Below are positions 42,740 through 52,206 of a stretch of DNA of 63,247 nucleotides, piece after piece (the stretch's first letter is position 1; every line of letters begins with the position of its first letter). The notes beneath the pieces were generated by a model. That model saw only the letters and a list, made by a program, of their open reading frames with translations, made no database searches and had not been told where the DNA came from. The stretch spans positions 1-63,247 of the forward strand of contig CAAGFN010000189.1 in the NCBI GenBank assembly GCA_900769145.1, given 5' to 3'. This stretch comes from Rikenellaceae bacterium (GTDB lineage Bacteria > Bacteroidota > Bacteroidia > Bacteroidales > UBA932). The translations under genes were made by a program, and so were the position numbers.

Positions 42740-44527
42740 TTATTCAAATTTTATGTTCTTTACGTATGAATTGACCTCGAAGTAGCTGCCTGAGCCGTTA
42801 GTGACCGCAGTCCCGTTGAACTTGAGGCCGGAAACGGCCAGCCCGTCGATGACATGTGAGGCATCAAGTCCCCTGACCCAGCTTTTCGAGGCCCTGGAGC
42901 CGTTGTAGGTCACATTGCGGAAGGTGATGTTCCTTGCCCATTGGCCGTAGAGGTTGTCAAAGGCCCAGGCGTTGGCGAAATGCACACATATCACCTTGCC
43001 CCCGTTGATGTCTTCCACCGTGATGTCCTCGAAACTGATGTCGGAGAATGTCCCGTTGTCGGCAATCATGACTGCCATCGTGCCGGGATAGACCGAATCA
43101 TTCTGCCGGTTTTCCAGGACGGTGTTCCCGATGAACTTGATGTTGGTGAACGGGATACCGCGCGACTCCGGGCCGACCACCATGTTGTGGGCCTTGTCTG
43201 CCCAGAAGACACAGTTCCGGACCTCGATATTGTCCACGTCAAACTCGGTCAGTGCATTCACCATCCAGATAGTGCCGTCGGTGTAGCTGCCGTCGTCCGC
43301 CGTGTGCGAGGCAATGTACTCGGGCTTGGCATTGAAGGCCTTGATGGTCACATTGTCGTCGTAATTGCGCTGGAAAGTATTCTCCACCAGCACATTGCGG
43401 CAGCAGATGAAATCCATTCCGTCGGAATTCATGATCCAGCCGATTTCCTTGATATTGTCAATGTGAACTCCGTTGCAGCCCGTCATCTTGATGGTCCAGT
43501 TAGGAGTATCCCGAAGCATTATTCCCTTGATGGTGAGGTTGTTGCATTTCAGCAGCTCAATCTGCGGAAGCCTGCCGTCACCGTGATTCTCCCGGGAGCC
43601 GCAGAGTATGCCGCGTCCCGCAATGGTGAGGTTGGAGGCATTCTCCGCCTTTATCCGGCCAAGGACGACAGCCCCCTCGTCAATATAAATGGTCTGGCCA
43701 GATTTCGGGGAAATGAGACCTACATTGTGTACTCCGGGACCGAAATAAGTCACGTTGGTACCGGATGGTTTATCCTGCTCCGGGAGGTCGGGGAAAATGA
43801 AGAGGTTCCTCATCCTGTCCCCGTCGAATTCTACGGAAATCTTCTTTTCCGGTCCGGGAATCTCTATTTCAATGCTTTTGCCCGACCGGGCCGCCGGCTT
43901 GATTCCATAGGCGGAAGGCCTTATCTCCACATTGGAGAATGCCGTGGCACGGGTAATGCGGAGGCGCACCGGCGACTGGAACTCGTCTGTGAACATCACG
44001 AAGCCCATATCGTATTGAGTATAACCTGCTTCCGGGTTCCCTGCATAGTCGGAGACCTTGGCATTGTGGACAAAGAGAGGCTCCCAGCTGCCCGAACGTA
44101 GAATTTCCACGGTGTAGTCAGCATTGGCAGGGAACACGTCCTCCTCGATTACCTTGTCCGAGGCCTCCTGGGACACGCTGATTCTTCCGGTCTCCGAACC
44201 TGCCTTCAGAACCACCGAGGCAGTGCGCAAACCACCTTCATTGACTCCTGCCTTGACAGTGAGCCTGGTATCGGAGTTCCTTGTGACAGAGCACCATGCA
44301 TCTCCGTTTTCAAGCTCGGCCACCCAGCCTTCAGGCCCCGTCACATTGACGTATCTGCTTCCGCCTCCTGCCTCGAAACTGAGACTCTCCGGAGAAATGG
44401 TGAAGCCGGAATTCTCCCCGGCAGGCTTTCCCGGCTCCGGCTCCTCCCCCTTGGAGCAGCCGCAGGCGCTCAGTACGCATTGGAATGCCATCATTGCCAA
44501 TACTATGTAACTCAAATGTTTACGCAT
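42740..44527 (-). CDS. BACON-domain beta-helix glycosidase (GH28/GH49-like) lipoprotein
   Basis: 595-residue lipoprotein (lipobox near Cys22). A BACON domain (about 40-125: FTISPESLSFEAGGGSRYVN) is followed by a beta-sandwich, then a right-handed parallel beta-helix (about 255-590). The helix entry YFGPGVHNVGLISPKSGQTI resembles GH49 and related dextranase-type enzymes. The active-site-like NSDGMDF matches the NTDG motif of GH28 polygalacturonases, and DDNVTIKAF follows in the next coils. BACON domains usually bind mucin or carbohydrate. Endo- or exo-cleavage of an uronate- or glucan-containing polymer is possible; family choice is uncertain. One base separates it from the GH5 gene upstream in the same operon. 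Confidence 0.75.
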   Translation of the reverse strand: MRKHLSYIVLAMMAFQCVLSACGCSKGEEPEPGKPAGENSGFTISPESLSFEAGGGSRYVNVTGPEGWVAELENGDAWCSVTRNSDTRLTVKAGVNEGGLRTASVVLKAGSETGRISVSQEASDKVIEEDVFPANADYTVEILRSGSWEPLFVHNAKVSDYAGNPEAGYTQYDMGFVMFTDEFQSPVRLRITRATAFSNVEIRPSAYGIKPAARSGKSIEIEIPGPEKKISVEFDGDRMRNLFIFPDLPEQDKPSGTNVTYFGPGVHNVGLISPKSGQTIYIDEGAVVLGRIKAENASNLTIAGRGILCGSRENHGDGRLPQIELLKCNNLTIKGIMLRDTPNWTIKMTGCNGVHIDNIKEIGWIMNSDGMDFICCRNVLVENTFQRNYDDNVTIKAFNAKPEYIASHTADDGSYTDGTIWMVNALTEFDVDNIEVRNCVFWADKAHNMVVGPESRGIPFTNIKFIGNTVLENRQNDSVYPGTMAVMIADNGTFSDISFEDITVEDINGGKVICVHFANAWAFDNLYGQWARNITFRNVTYNGSRASKSWVRGLDASHVIDGLAVSGLKFNGTAVTNGSGSYFEVNSYVKNIKFE

Positions 44528-44528
44528 A

Positions 44529-46256
44529 TCAATATGTTCTCAGTCCGTATTTTTTCAGCACTGCATCCGCCTCATCCACGGTGAGTTCCTTGCCCGTAAG
44601 TATGCCAAGCAGGCTGACATTGATTCTGTTTCCTCCCTTTCCGTCCTCGTCCACGAAGCCGAATCCGCCTCCGAGACTCTCCCAGAGCGTCCAAGGGATA
44701 TTGTTTGCATCCATTGCGGCTATCATGTCCTTGAACCATTCGAGACGCATTGACTCCGGCACGTTCTTGCTGCAGCCGAATTCTCCGCAATGCACCATTC
44801 TGCCCAGGTTGGCCCCGTCTGTGGCCGCCGCTCCCATCTCCGACATTATCCTCTGGGCACTGTAGGTGGTCTGGTAGAATGAGGAGAACCGCGGATAGGC
44901 ATCTGCATCCGCCTTGTTCGGGATCACCCTTCCGGGGTATTGTATGGAACCCTGATAATCCTTCCATGCCAGCAGTTTGTAATGTGTGAGGAGCATCGGC
45001 AGGTAGTCGTGGAATGAAATTATCACATTCGGGTCGCCGGCCTTTATCTTGCTGTGCCTGATGTATTTAGGGTCCTGCCATCCCATTGACGGAACCAATG
45101 TAACCCGCTCCGGGGACACTGCCCTGATGGCTGACAACACCTCATTCTGGAGTTTCTCCCAGGCCGATGAGTCATCGGTATAGTCGTGATGCTCATTGAG
45201 CAGCTCGAAGGCCAGGATGGCCGGGCTGTATTCCATGAACTCCTCGGCCAGCCTTGCCCATATCCGGACGAATTTGGCGCGGAACTCCGGGTATGCCGGG
45301 TCGTAGAGATCCTGCTCCCGATAAGATGTGGTGCCTTCCCGCGGGGAAAGCTCGTGAAGGTCAAGGATGGCGTGGAAGTCATTGGCCTCGCACCAGTCCA
45401 GTATCTCGTGTAACTTGTTCAATGCCAGATCGTGAAAGCTTCCGTCAGCATTGAAAATGATGTCCTCCTTGACAGGAATGCGGAAATGGTCGAATCCGAG
45501 CTCCTTCCAGAGAGGGAACATCTCCGGCTTCACATAGCCCAGCCAATCCCTGTCGGCATCCTCGACCACCATCCAGTAGGCCAGGTTCACGCCCCTGTGA
45601 ATGTCGAATTCCTTCAGGTGGGACTTTGCCTGGACTGTCCTGATTTCGGATGTGACGGTGTAGGTCAATATCTTCTCGCCGTCCGTCACGGAGAATGTAT
45701 CGCCTCCGGCAATGTCCCAATCATCCTTCATCTCCATAAAGGTGTAGCCCGGCTCAAGTTCAATTTCCGGCTTGAGTCCTGCGAAAAGAATCTCCGGGTA
45801 TTCGGAGGAATAGATAGTCCCCATCGGGAATGTCAATGTCCTCCTGCCGGTATTGATGGAGGCTTCGATCCGTTCTCCCTTGAAAATGACGGATGCTGCC
45901 CGGACAGGAGCCTCAATGACTGCGTCCAACGCATAGACCAGCCTCTTCCCGTAGCCCTCCACCGTGATGTCCACCGGAGCTGAAAGATTTATAATCTGTT
46001 CATTGACAGATGGTTCAATGAGACTGTAGCCCGGATTGAGCTGGAACAGCACGGGAACAGAGGACAAATCTTCCGACTCGGACATTGTGAACGAAATTGT
46101 CCTCAGGTCATCGTCAATGTCGGCCGACAGGGTCAGTCCGGCCCCGTCCTCCGCCGTCACCAGGGCGAAAGGCTTCCCCTCGAAGACATCCTTGTCCGTC
46201 TCCTTCGTGCAGGCAGCCATGGCCACCAAGGTCAATAGTATGTATAACTTTTTCAT
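44529..46256 (-). CDS. GH5 endoglycanase lipoprotein with N-terminal Ig-like domains
   Basis: About 575 residues from ATG 46254-46256 (a GTG two codons upstream is an alternative). Lipobox Cys16. Two Ig-like/DUF5018-type segments (about 25-205) precede a GH5 barrel (about 210-565). Barrel motifs: RGVNLAYWM, FDHFRIPV, HAILDLHE, the acid/base in FELLNEHH, VIISFHDYLP and the nucleophile in VHCGEFGCS. It may cleave a beta-linked glucan, mannan or xylan; the exact subfamily cannot be told by eye. Fourth gene of the operon, 5 bases after the FN3/discoidin gene. Confidence 0.87.
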   Translation of the reverse strand: MKKLYILLTLVAMAACTKETDKDVFEGKPFALVTAEDGAGLTLSADIDDDLRTISFTMSESEDLSSVPVLFQLNPGYSLIEPSVNEQIINLSAPVDITVEGYGKRLVYALDAVIEAPVRAASVIFKGERIEASINTGRRTLTFPMGTIYSSEYPEILFAGLKPEIELEPGYTFMEMKDDWDIAGGDTFSVTDGEKILTYTVTSEIRTVQAKSHLKEFDIHRGVNLAYWMVVEDADRDWLGYVKPEMFPLWKELGFDHFRIPVKEDIIFNADGSFHDLALNKLHEILDWCEANDFHAILDLHELSPREGTTSYREQDLYDPAYPEFRAKFVRIWARLAEEFMEYSPAILAFELLNEHHDYTDDSSAWEKLQNEVLSAIRAVSPERVTLVPSMGWQDPKYIRHSKIKAGDPNVIISFHDYLPMLLTHYKLLAWKDYQGSIQYPGRVIPNKADADAYPRFSSFYQTTYSAQRIMSEMGAAATDGANLGRMVHCGEFGCSKNVPESMRLEWFKDMIAAMDANNIPWTLWESLGGGFGFVDEDGKGGNRINVSLLGILTGKELTVDEADAVLKKYGLRTY

Positions 46257-46261
46257 TGTCA

Positions 46262-47128
46262 CTAATTTGCTTCAGGGTCTACGAGTTCCCGCAAGACCTC
46301 GGTAAAAGAGATTTCTGCGAGAGAGAAGAATGGCTGGTATATATCCGTACCCTTCACTACCTCGAACTTCATCTTTGACACAGGCTCGTCGAAGAGAAAT
46401 ACTTCAGACTCGTAAGTTGAGCCGGCATCGGAAGGCAGATTGTCGATTTTGGACACGAATGTCCAGGTCTCCCCGTCATTGCCGGTATAGATGTTCACTG
46501 TCTGTGGCAGGGAACCTCCCCTCTTCCTGTTCCAATACTTGAACCGGAAGGCATTGACCTCCTTTCCGAAATCGAAGGCCAGATAATGGTAGCCGGCGGG
46601 CTTGAGTTCAGGATATGTCCACTCGTCCCAGAAACTCTGGAAGAAGGTATCCGGGTCCCCGTCCACGAGGTTCGAGACCGGGCCCTCGCTCGGTTCCTGG
46701 GCATTGGTGCTAACCATCGAGGCCGTGAGGATGATGTTGTTTTCCCCTATTTCGACATAGTAGGAAGGGGCTCTGCCGCAACTCCTCTCCACCACGACAG
46801 GCTGGCCCACGGTGCCGTCAGCCCCGTATGCCGTGAATGTGAAACGGTATTTTCCATACTTCTGCAGGAGGCCGTCCACCCTCAATGAACCGGTATAGCG
46901 GCTGCAAAGCCTGACCCTGTCCTCACCGGTGGCGAGGTCCTGCCATTCTACCTTGACATACAGGAAATTACGGTCAGCAGGCACGTCCCAGCTCAGTTCT
47001 ATGGCACCAGGAAGGGACTCGGCCCTAAGCCCTGTCACGGCGAATGTGTTCATCTCCGCCTCATCCTTGGCGCAGGAAAGTGCGACTGCCACGGCGACGG
47101 CCAGACTGAATATTCTCAACTTTCTCAT
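46262..47128 (-). CDS. SusE-position surface glycan-binding lipoprotein (FN3-like plus discoidin)
   Basis: About 288 residues from ATG 47126-47128. Lipobox Cys19. An FN3-like domain (about 28-115: LRAESLPGAIELSWDVPAD) is followed by an F5/8 discoidin/CBM32-like domain (about 130-275) with NLVDGDPDTFFQSFW, YHYLAFDFGKEVNAFRFKYW and TVNIYTGNDGETW. Genes in this position after susD usually encode surface glycan-binding proteins that help recruit the polymer. It is 2 bases after susD and ahead of the GH5 gene. Confidence 0.82.
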   Translation of the reverse strand: MRKLRIFSLAVAVAVALSCAKDEAEMNTFAVTGLRAESLPGAIELSWDVPADRNFLYVKVEWQDLATGEDRVRLCSRYTGSLRVDGLLQKYGKYRFTFTAYGADGTVGQPVVVERSCGRAPSYYVEIGENNIILTASMVSTNAQEPSEGPVSNLVDGDPDTFFQSFWDEWTYPELKPAGYHYLAFDFGKEVNAFRFKYWNRKRGGSLPQTVNIYTGNDGETWTFVSKIDNLPSDAGSTYESEVFLFDEPVSKMKFEVVKGTDIYQPFFSLAEISFTEVLRELVDPEAN

Positions 47129-47130
47129 AA

Positions 47131-48954
47131 TCAATAACCTGGGTTCTGGACGAATTTTCTTTCATTGTTGTTGATGTCATCCTTCGGGATAGGCATCAGA
47201 TAGTTCTTCGGGGTGGTGAATGCTCTCTGGACCACGACCTCCGTGACCTTGAAGAACTCGGCATCGGTCGCCCCGTTGAAATTCATTCCCTTAGGCCTGA
47301 CATTGAAGAACTCATCTCCCTCCTTCCATCTGCGCACGTCCCAGAAACGGTGACCCTCCATGTAGAGCTCGATGGTTCGTTCCTGGCGGGCCATCCTTAT
47401 CATCATTTCCTTGTCCAATGTCAATCCCGCATTGGCGAATGCCTCAGTCACGGTCGGCAGACCTGCCCTTGAACGTACCGGAGTCAGGGCATCGGCGGCC
47501 TTGGATATCTCTCCGAGATTGGCGTAGGCCTCTGCCAGATTGAGATAGAGTTCGGCGAGCCTGATGACCGGCCAAGGATAATGCGGTTTCGCATCGATTT
47601 CCTTCGTGGCGGCATACAGCGGCGACACGCCCTTCTTGTTCAGGTAGCCGGTAGGGGAGTAGTTGGTAGTCCTGGACTGGATTCCATATACATCATTCTT
47701 GCGGAACTGGGTCTTGACAATGTCCGAGCCGCCCCTCTGGACCTCGTAGTAGCCGTTGTGGAAGGCAACCCAGGCATAGAAACGTGGCTCCCTGTTCATG
47801 TTCAGGTTCATTGTCACGCCGTCGCAGTTGGCATTGTGGTATTCCGCATAGCGGTAACGCTCGGCATAGTTGTAATCCGGGTCAATGTCAATCGGCAACC
47901 CGTTCTCGGAATAGAAGTACTCCACCATCGTCAATGTCACCCCGAGTCCGTTTCCGGAAGCCGGGCCGATGAGATAAGGCGTGCTCTTGTACTGGATACC
48001 GTAGTTGGCCTCCTTCGTGGTATGCGCCCAGAGGACCTCCTTGGAGTTGTTGTAGTCAATGAAATTGAGCCTCAATGCCCTCTGGACAGGGTCGGAAGGC
48101 TGGGTGAAAGAAGGATTGACCGATGTGGTGTACATCTGGTAACCTGCCGCCAGGGCTGCGTCAATGGCCTCCTCCGCAGCCTCAGCCGCCCTTCTCCACT
48201 TGTCCACGGAGTAAGTCTGGCTGATGAGATTGCGTCCGTCCACCTTGGAGACGAAGGAGGCGTAATATTCGCTGTTGCCATTGAAAAGAGGGGATGCCGC
48301 ATAAAGCATAAGCCTGGATTTCAACGCTTTGCAGGCAATGCTGGTGGCCCTTCCGTAGGCAGTTGACAGCCTCTCTGCCGGGAGCATTCCGGCGGCCTCG
48401 TCGAACAGTGCGGCTATCCAGTCCACGCACACGTCATAACTCTCCCTCTCCGGGAACTGCGACTTGTCAATGTCAATCGGAATGACATCCTTGATGAGCG
48501 GGATAGGCCCGTAGTTCTTCAGGAGCAGGAAATGATAGTAGGCAATGAGGAATTTCGCCTCGCCCTTGTACATCCTTACCGTCTCCGCCGTCATGTTCGG
48601 GACCTTGTCAATGTTGTTGAGCAGGATGTAGCACCTTCGGATTCCGCCGAACAGGCTGTTCCAATATGAAATGACGGGGTCGCTGGCATTGTAGTTGCCC
48701 TTCGGGAAATTGGCGAAGGTCTCGTGCTCGTATGTGGTCACGACCTCGTCTGATGTCATCAGGTCAATGGAGGCCGTCTCATGTCTCGGGTCCGGCAGGA
48801 ACGAATAGCAGGAATAGAGGAAGCCCTCCGCCGTGTTGGAGTTCTGGAATGAATCCGCCTCGCTAGGGGTCTCGTCCGGCACAATGTCGAGCCAGTTGCA
48901 GGACTGCATGATCAATGCAGCCGCCAGAATGATATATGATATCTTGTGTCTCAT
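47131..48954 (-). CDS. SusD/RagB-type surface lipoprotein (third pair)
   Basis: 607-residue lipoprotein (lipobox Cys19: LIMQSCNWLDIVPDETPSEAD). Canonical SusD features: RRCYILLNNIDKVP, YKGEAKFLIAYYHFLLLKNYGPIPLI, WPVIRLAELYLNLAEAYANLG and the C-terminal RMARQERTIELYMEGHRFWD. It ends NNNERKFVQNPGY. It is a more typical SusD than the two in the FAS1 operon. It pairs with the SusC 12 bases upstream. Confidence 0.95.
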   Translation of the reverse strand: MRHKISYIILAAALIMQSCNWLDIVPDETPSEADSFQNSNTAEGFLYSCYSFLPDPRHETASIDLMTSDEVVTTYEHETFANFPKGNYNASDPVISYWNSLFGGIRRCYILLNNIDKVPNMTAETVRMYKGEAKFLIAYYHFLLLKNYGPIPLIKDVIPIDIDKSQFPERESYDVCVDWIAALFDEAAGMLPAERLSTAYGRATSIACKALKSRLMLYAASPLFNGNSEYYASFVSKVDGRNLISQTYSVDKWRRAAEAAEEAIDAALAAGYQMYTTSVNPSFTQPSDPVQRALRLNFIDYNNSKEVLWAHTTKEANYGIQYKSTPYLIGPASGNGLGVTLTMVEYFYSENGLPIDIDPDYNYAERYRYAEYHNANCDGVTMNLNMNREPRFYAWVAFHNGYYEVQRGGSDIVKTQFRKNDVYGIQSRTTNYSPTGYLNKKGVSPLYAATKEIDAKPHYPWPVIRLAELYLNLAEAYANLGEISKAADALTPVRSRAGLPTVTEAFANAGLTLDKEMMIRMARQERTIELYMEGHRFWDVRRWKEGDEFFNVRPKGMNFNGATDAEFFKVTEVVVQRAFTTPKNYLMPIPKDDINNNERKFVQNPGY

Positions 48955-48966
48955 TGTCTTGCGGGA

Positions 48967-51900
48967 TTAGAAAGTCATCTGGAAACCGAGGTTGACTACC
49001 CTCTGGGTAGGGTATTTGAGGCCGGAGCCGCCGCCCTGTTCCGGGTCCCAGAGTTTGAAAGGCGAGAATGTCAGGAGATTGGCCCCGCTCACATAGACCC
49101 TCATCTTCTTGTGCGTATAGCCGATTTCGGCATTCTTCAGCTTGAGGAAGGAGGCGTCACGGAGCCAGTAGGTGGAGGTTGCGGTATTGTTTCCGTATTC
49201 CGAGATGCTGAGTCTCGGATAAGCCGCATAGATGTTCTGGTTGTCCTCCGACCAATAGTCCTCCGCCACGAAACTCATGACGTTGCGCTTGTGGTTCCGG
49301 TTCATTCCGAAAGGATGGAAATTGCTCATTACCAATGATGTATGGGCTACTCCCTGGAAGAATACGGAGAAGTCCAGTCCCTTCCACTTCGCTGATACGC
49401 CGAAGCCATAGACTATTTCCGGGACCTCCGGCCAGCCGGCGTAGATGCGGTCATTGGAGTTGATGACATTGTCATAGTTGCCGTCCGCATCAGGCTGGTT
49501 GACATATTTGATGTCGCCTGCCATCACCACGCCTCCGAGCTGCTGGTCAGGGCTTGAGGCTACCTCATTGTTGTCTATGAAGAGGCGCTCCGCCTGGTAG
49601 AGGAGGAATGAGTTGACCGAATGGCCTACCCTGGAGAGATTAGGATATTGCAGATAGTCAGGCTCGTCCTGGGCGATTACGGTGTTCCTTGCGAATGTGA
49701 ATGTCCCCTTGGCGGAAATCATGAAGTCCCTATTGAACTGGTGGGTGTAGTCTGCCGAGAGGTCCACGCCGCGGTTCCTGACCTTGCCGAGGTTGCCGTA
49801 GATGGCTGTTCCCGAGGTTCCCAGGAAGGCAGGGATAGTGCCTCTCTGAAGGAAGATTCCGGATCTGTCCTCCTGGAAGAAATCTACCATGAGGTTCAGT
49901 TTGTAGGCTATCTGGAGGTCGAGGCCGAGATTGAGCTTGCGGCCTGTCTCCCAGGTTATTTCATTGTTCTCGAAGCGTCTGTAAACCGGTCCGCTGACAG
50001 TGTAGGATGCATCTGCTCCGGTGGTGTAGGAGGCTCCGGTCAGGCTGATGTCGGACATGTACATGAACCTGGTGTTGTCGCTGTCATTGCCGACAAGTCC
50101 GTATGAGGCCCTGAGCTTGAAATAGGAGAGTACATCCTTGAGCGGATGCCAGAATTTCTCCGAGCTCACGATATAGCCCACGGCCACGGAAGGGAAGAAT
50201 CCGAAGCGCTTGCCCTTGGCGAAGTTCTCGCTTCCGTTGTAGCCGAAGTTGGCCTCCAGGAGATATTTGTCCCCGAATCCGTAATTGATACGGCCGGCGA
50301 GGCTCTGTTTCCTTTTCGGGAGCGAGGCGAAAAGGCCGCTCGGATTGCCCTGGGCAGTCTCTTCCTGGTTATAGACAATCATTGCCCCGATGGAATGCCT
50401 TCCGAAGGTCCTGTCGTAGTTTATCATCCCCTGCAGGAAGTATTTCCTGTCGCCGTCGGTGCCGTTCCAGGTGGTCAGTGTAGTGCTTTTCTCATCGCCC
50501 AGACGGTTGAGTTCATAATTGATGTTGCCCTCGGCATCGTAGGTGTAGCCCGCTGCCTCATATCTGTTGTACTCTGCGGACCGGGAGGTCTGGGTGTAGG
50601 AGTAGTTCTTGAAAGACACCAGTGCGGATGCGGACAGTCCCTCTGTGAGGAAGCTGAAGTCCTGGTCAATGCTGAGATTGGCGTTCACGACGCTCTGGAA
50701 CTCGTCCCTGTAGCCCGTGACCATCTCAGCCACAGGGTTGGACACTAGCTGCTTGCCTCCCCACATTATGTGGTTGACAGAAGGGTCTGAAGGCCAGGTG
50801 ACAGGCATGTCGGCAGGGTTTCCGTTCATTATCATACCGAAGATGGACTCGCTGCTCTTCACAGGCCCGTGGGTGCTGCGGAGCTGGGTGTTCATCTTCA
50901 GGGAGACCTTGGTGGTCTTGGTAAGATTTACATTGATATTGTTCTGGAAGGCGTAGCGCCACACCGAATAGTTATTGTTGTATGAGAAGTAGTCTGTGCT
51001 GAGGCTCTTCATCATACCTTCCTCGTGGCGTACTGTGGCGCTCATGAAATAGTCCACCCGGGATGTGCCGCCACGGATGTTGAAATTGACATTCTCATTG
51101 ACGGCGATATCCTTGAACATCTCGTCGTACCAGTCCACGTCCGGATAGAGATATTTGTCGGACTTCTTCCTGGTACCGTCAATCTTCTCCTGGGTGTAAG
51201 GAACCTCGCCCGTGCCCCTTGTCCGGGCCGCCTCATTGAACATTTCCATATAGGTGGCCGCATCGGCCGTCTTGCTGCGGCTCGTAGGCATTGACATTGC
51301 CAGCTCGACCCTGTAGTTGACTATAGGGCGGTCCAGGTTCTTTCCGTTCTTCGTGGTGACTATCATCACGCCGTTCGCACCGCGGGTTCCGTAAAGGGCG
51401 GTGGCCGTGGCGTCCTTCAGGACTGAGAAGCTCTCGATAATCTCGGGGTCGAGACCGTTCAGCTCATTGGCGTCAATGGCAACTCCGTCCAGGATGATGA
51501 GAGGTTTGGTGGCGCTTCCGAATGTGGAGATACCCCTGATCCAGAAGTCGGCCTGGTCCGCTCCCGGCTGGCCGTTTCTCTGTACGGCAATCACGCCTGC
51601 AAGCTTTCCGGCGAATCCGGTCGAGAGGCTCGCTGAAGGCATCTTGAGTTCATCAGCATTGACGGACTGGATGGAACTGACGAGATGCTCCTTCTTCTGT
51701 TTTCCGTAGGCTACGACCACTACGTCGTCAAGCTGGTTGGCATCCTCCTTGAGCAGGACGTTCACCACGTCGGAGTTCCCGAGGCGGACTTCCTGGGTCA
51801 CATACAGGATATAGGAGAATACGAGGGTGGCTCCCTTCTCCGTCACGGTGACGGAATAGCGTCCCTGGTCATCGGTCATCTCTCCCCGTGACGTCCCTTT

Positions 51901-52062
51901 TACCTGGACAGTCGCTCCCGGCAGAGGTTCGCCTGTGGCCGCATCCTTTACGACACCGGTGATTGTCCTGGTGCCGGTTTGCGCAGAGGCTGCCGATGGA
52001 ATCATCAATGAGATGATTGCCAGGAATAACAATGTTTTCAGACTGAATTTGATATTCGGCAT
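48967..52062 (-). CDS. SusC-type TonB-dependent outer membrane transporter (third pair)
   Basis: 1031 residues. Signal peptide (about 1-27), CarboxypepD_reg-like domain (about 30-110: ITGVVKDAATGEPLPGATVQ), the standard linker LDDVVVVAYGKQKKEHLV, the plug (about 120-240) with PLIILDGVAIDANELN and FSVLKDATATALYGTRGANG, then the barrel ending in RVVNLGFQMTF. Unlike the two SusC proteins of the FAS1 operon it carries the usual VVVVAYGKQKK signature. First gene of a seven-gene polysaccharide utilisation operon. Confidence 0.95.
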   Translation of the reverse strand: MPNIKFSLKTLLFLAIISLMIPSAASAQTGTRTITGVVKDAATGEPLPGATVQVKGTSRGEMTDDQGRYSVTVTEKGATLVFSYILYVTQEVRLGNSDVVNVLLKEDANQLDDVVVVAYGKQKKEHLVSSIQSVNADELKMPSASLSTGFAGKLAGVIAVQRNGQPGADQADFWIRGISTFGSATKPLIILDGVAIDANELNGLDPEIIESFSVLKDATATALYGTRGANGVMIVTTKNGKNLDRPIVNYRVELAMSMPTSRSKTADAATYMEMFNEAARTRGTGEVPYTQEKIDGTRKKSDKYLYPDVDWYDEMFKDIAVNENVNFNIRGGTSRVDYFMSATVRHEEGMMKSLSTDYFSYNNNYSVWRYAFQNNINVNLTKTTKVSLKMNTQLRSTHGPVKSSESIFGMIMNGNPADMPVTWPSDPSVNHIMWGGKQLVSNPVAEMVTGYRDEFQSVVNANLSIDQDFSFLTEGLSASALVSFKNYSYTQTSRSAEYNRYEAAGYTYDAEGNINYELNRLGDEKSTTLTTWNGTDGDRKYFLQGMINYDRTFGRHSIGAMIVYNQEETAQGNPSGLFASLPKRKQSLAGRINYGFGDKYLLEANFGYNGSENFAKGKRFGFFPSVAVGYIVSSEKFWHPLKDVLSYFKLRASYGLVGNDSDNTRFMYMSDISLTGASYTTGADASYTVSGPVYRRFENNEITWETGRKLNLGLDLQIAYKLNLMVDFFQEDRSGIFLQRGTIPAFLGTSGTAIYGNLGKVRNRGVDLSADYTHQFNRDFMISAKGTFTFARNTVIAQDEPDYLQYPNLSRVGHSVNSFLLYQAERLFIDNNEVASSPDQQLGGVVMAGDIKYVNQPDADGNYDNVINSNDRIYAGWPEVPEIVYGFGVSAKWKGLDFSVFFQGVAHTSLVMSNFHPFGMNRNHKRNVMSFVAEDYWSEDNQNIYAAYPRLSISEYGNNTATSTYWLRDASFLKLKNAEIGYTHKKMRVYVSGANLLTFSPFKLWDPEQGGGSGLKYPTQRVVNLGFQMTF

Positions 52063-52086
52063 TTCCGGTAATGTTGGTTATTGTGC

Positions 52087-52094
52087 CAAATATC
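52087..52094 (-). promoter_or_regulatory. Weak -7-like element before the third susC
   Basis: GATATTTG on the minus strand differs from TAnnTTTG at the first base. It lies 25 bases before the susC start, in the 136-base gap after the DUF4091 gene; readthrough from that gene is also possible. Confidence 0.35.
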
Positions 52095-52152
52095 GTTCAA
52101 GACAGCGGTAAAACAGTTTAAAATTTGCAGGAATACTTCTCAAAAGGCCTCT

Positions 52153-52206
52153 TCTGCCGCCCTCAACGTCCGTCTTTCGCCATCAACCTCTGCCGCCCTC
52201 AACGTC
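52153..52206. repeat. 18-bp direct repeat spanning the DUF4091 gene's stop
   Basis: TCTGCCGCCCTCAACGTC occurs at 52153-52170 and 52189-52206, 36 bases apart. The second copy overlaps the stop and last codons of the minus-strand DUF4091 gene. Confidence 0.7.

Noticed and set aside
42941..44101. Plus-strand open frame of 386 codons opposite the GH28-like gene
   Set aside because: Antisense of a clear BACON/beta-helix protein; His- and Val-rich composition typical of a shadow frame.
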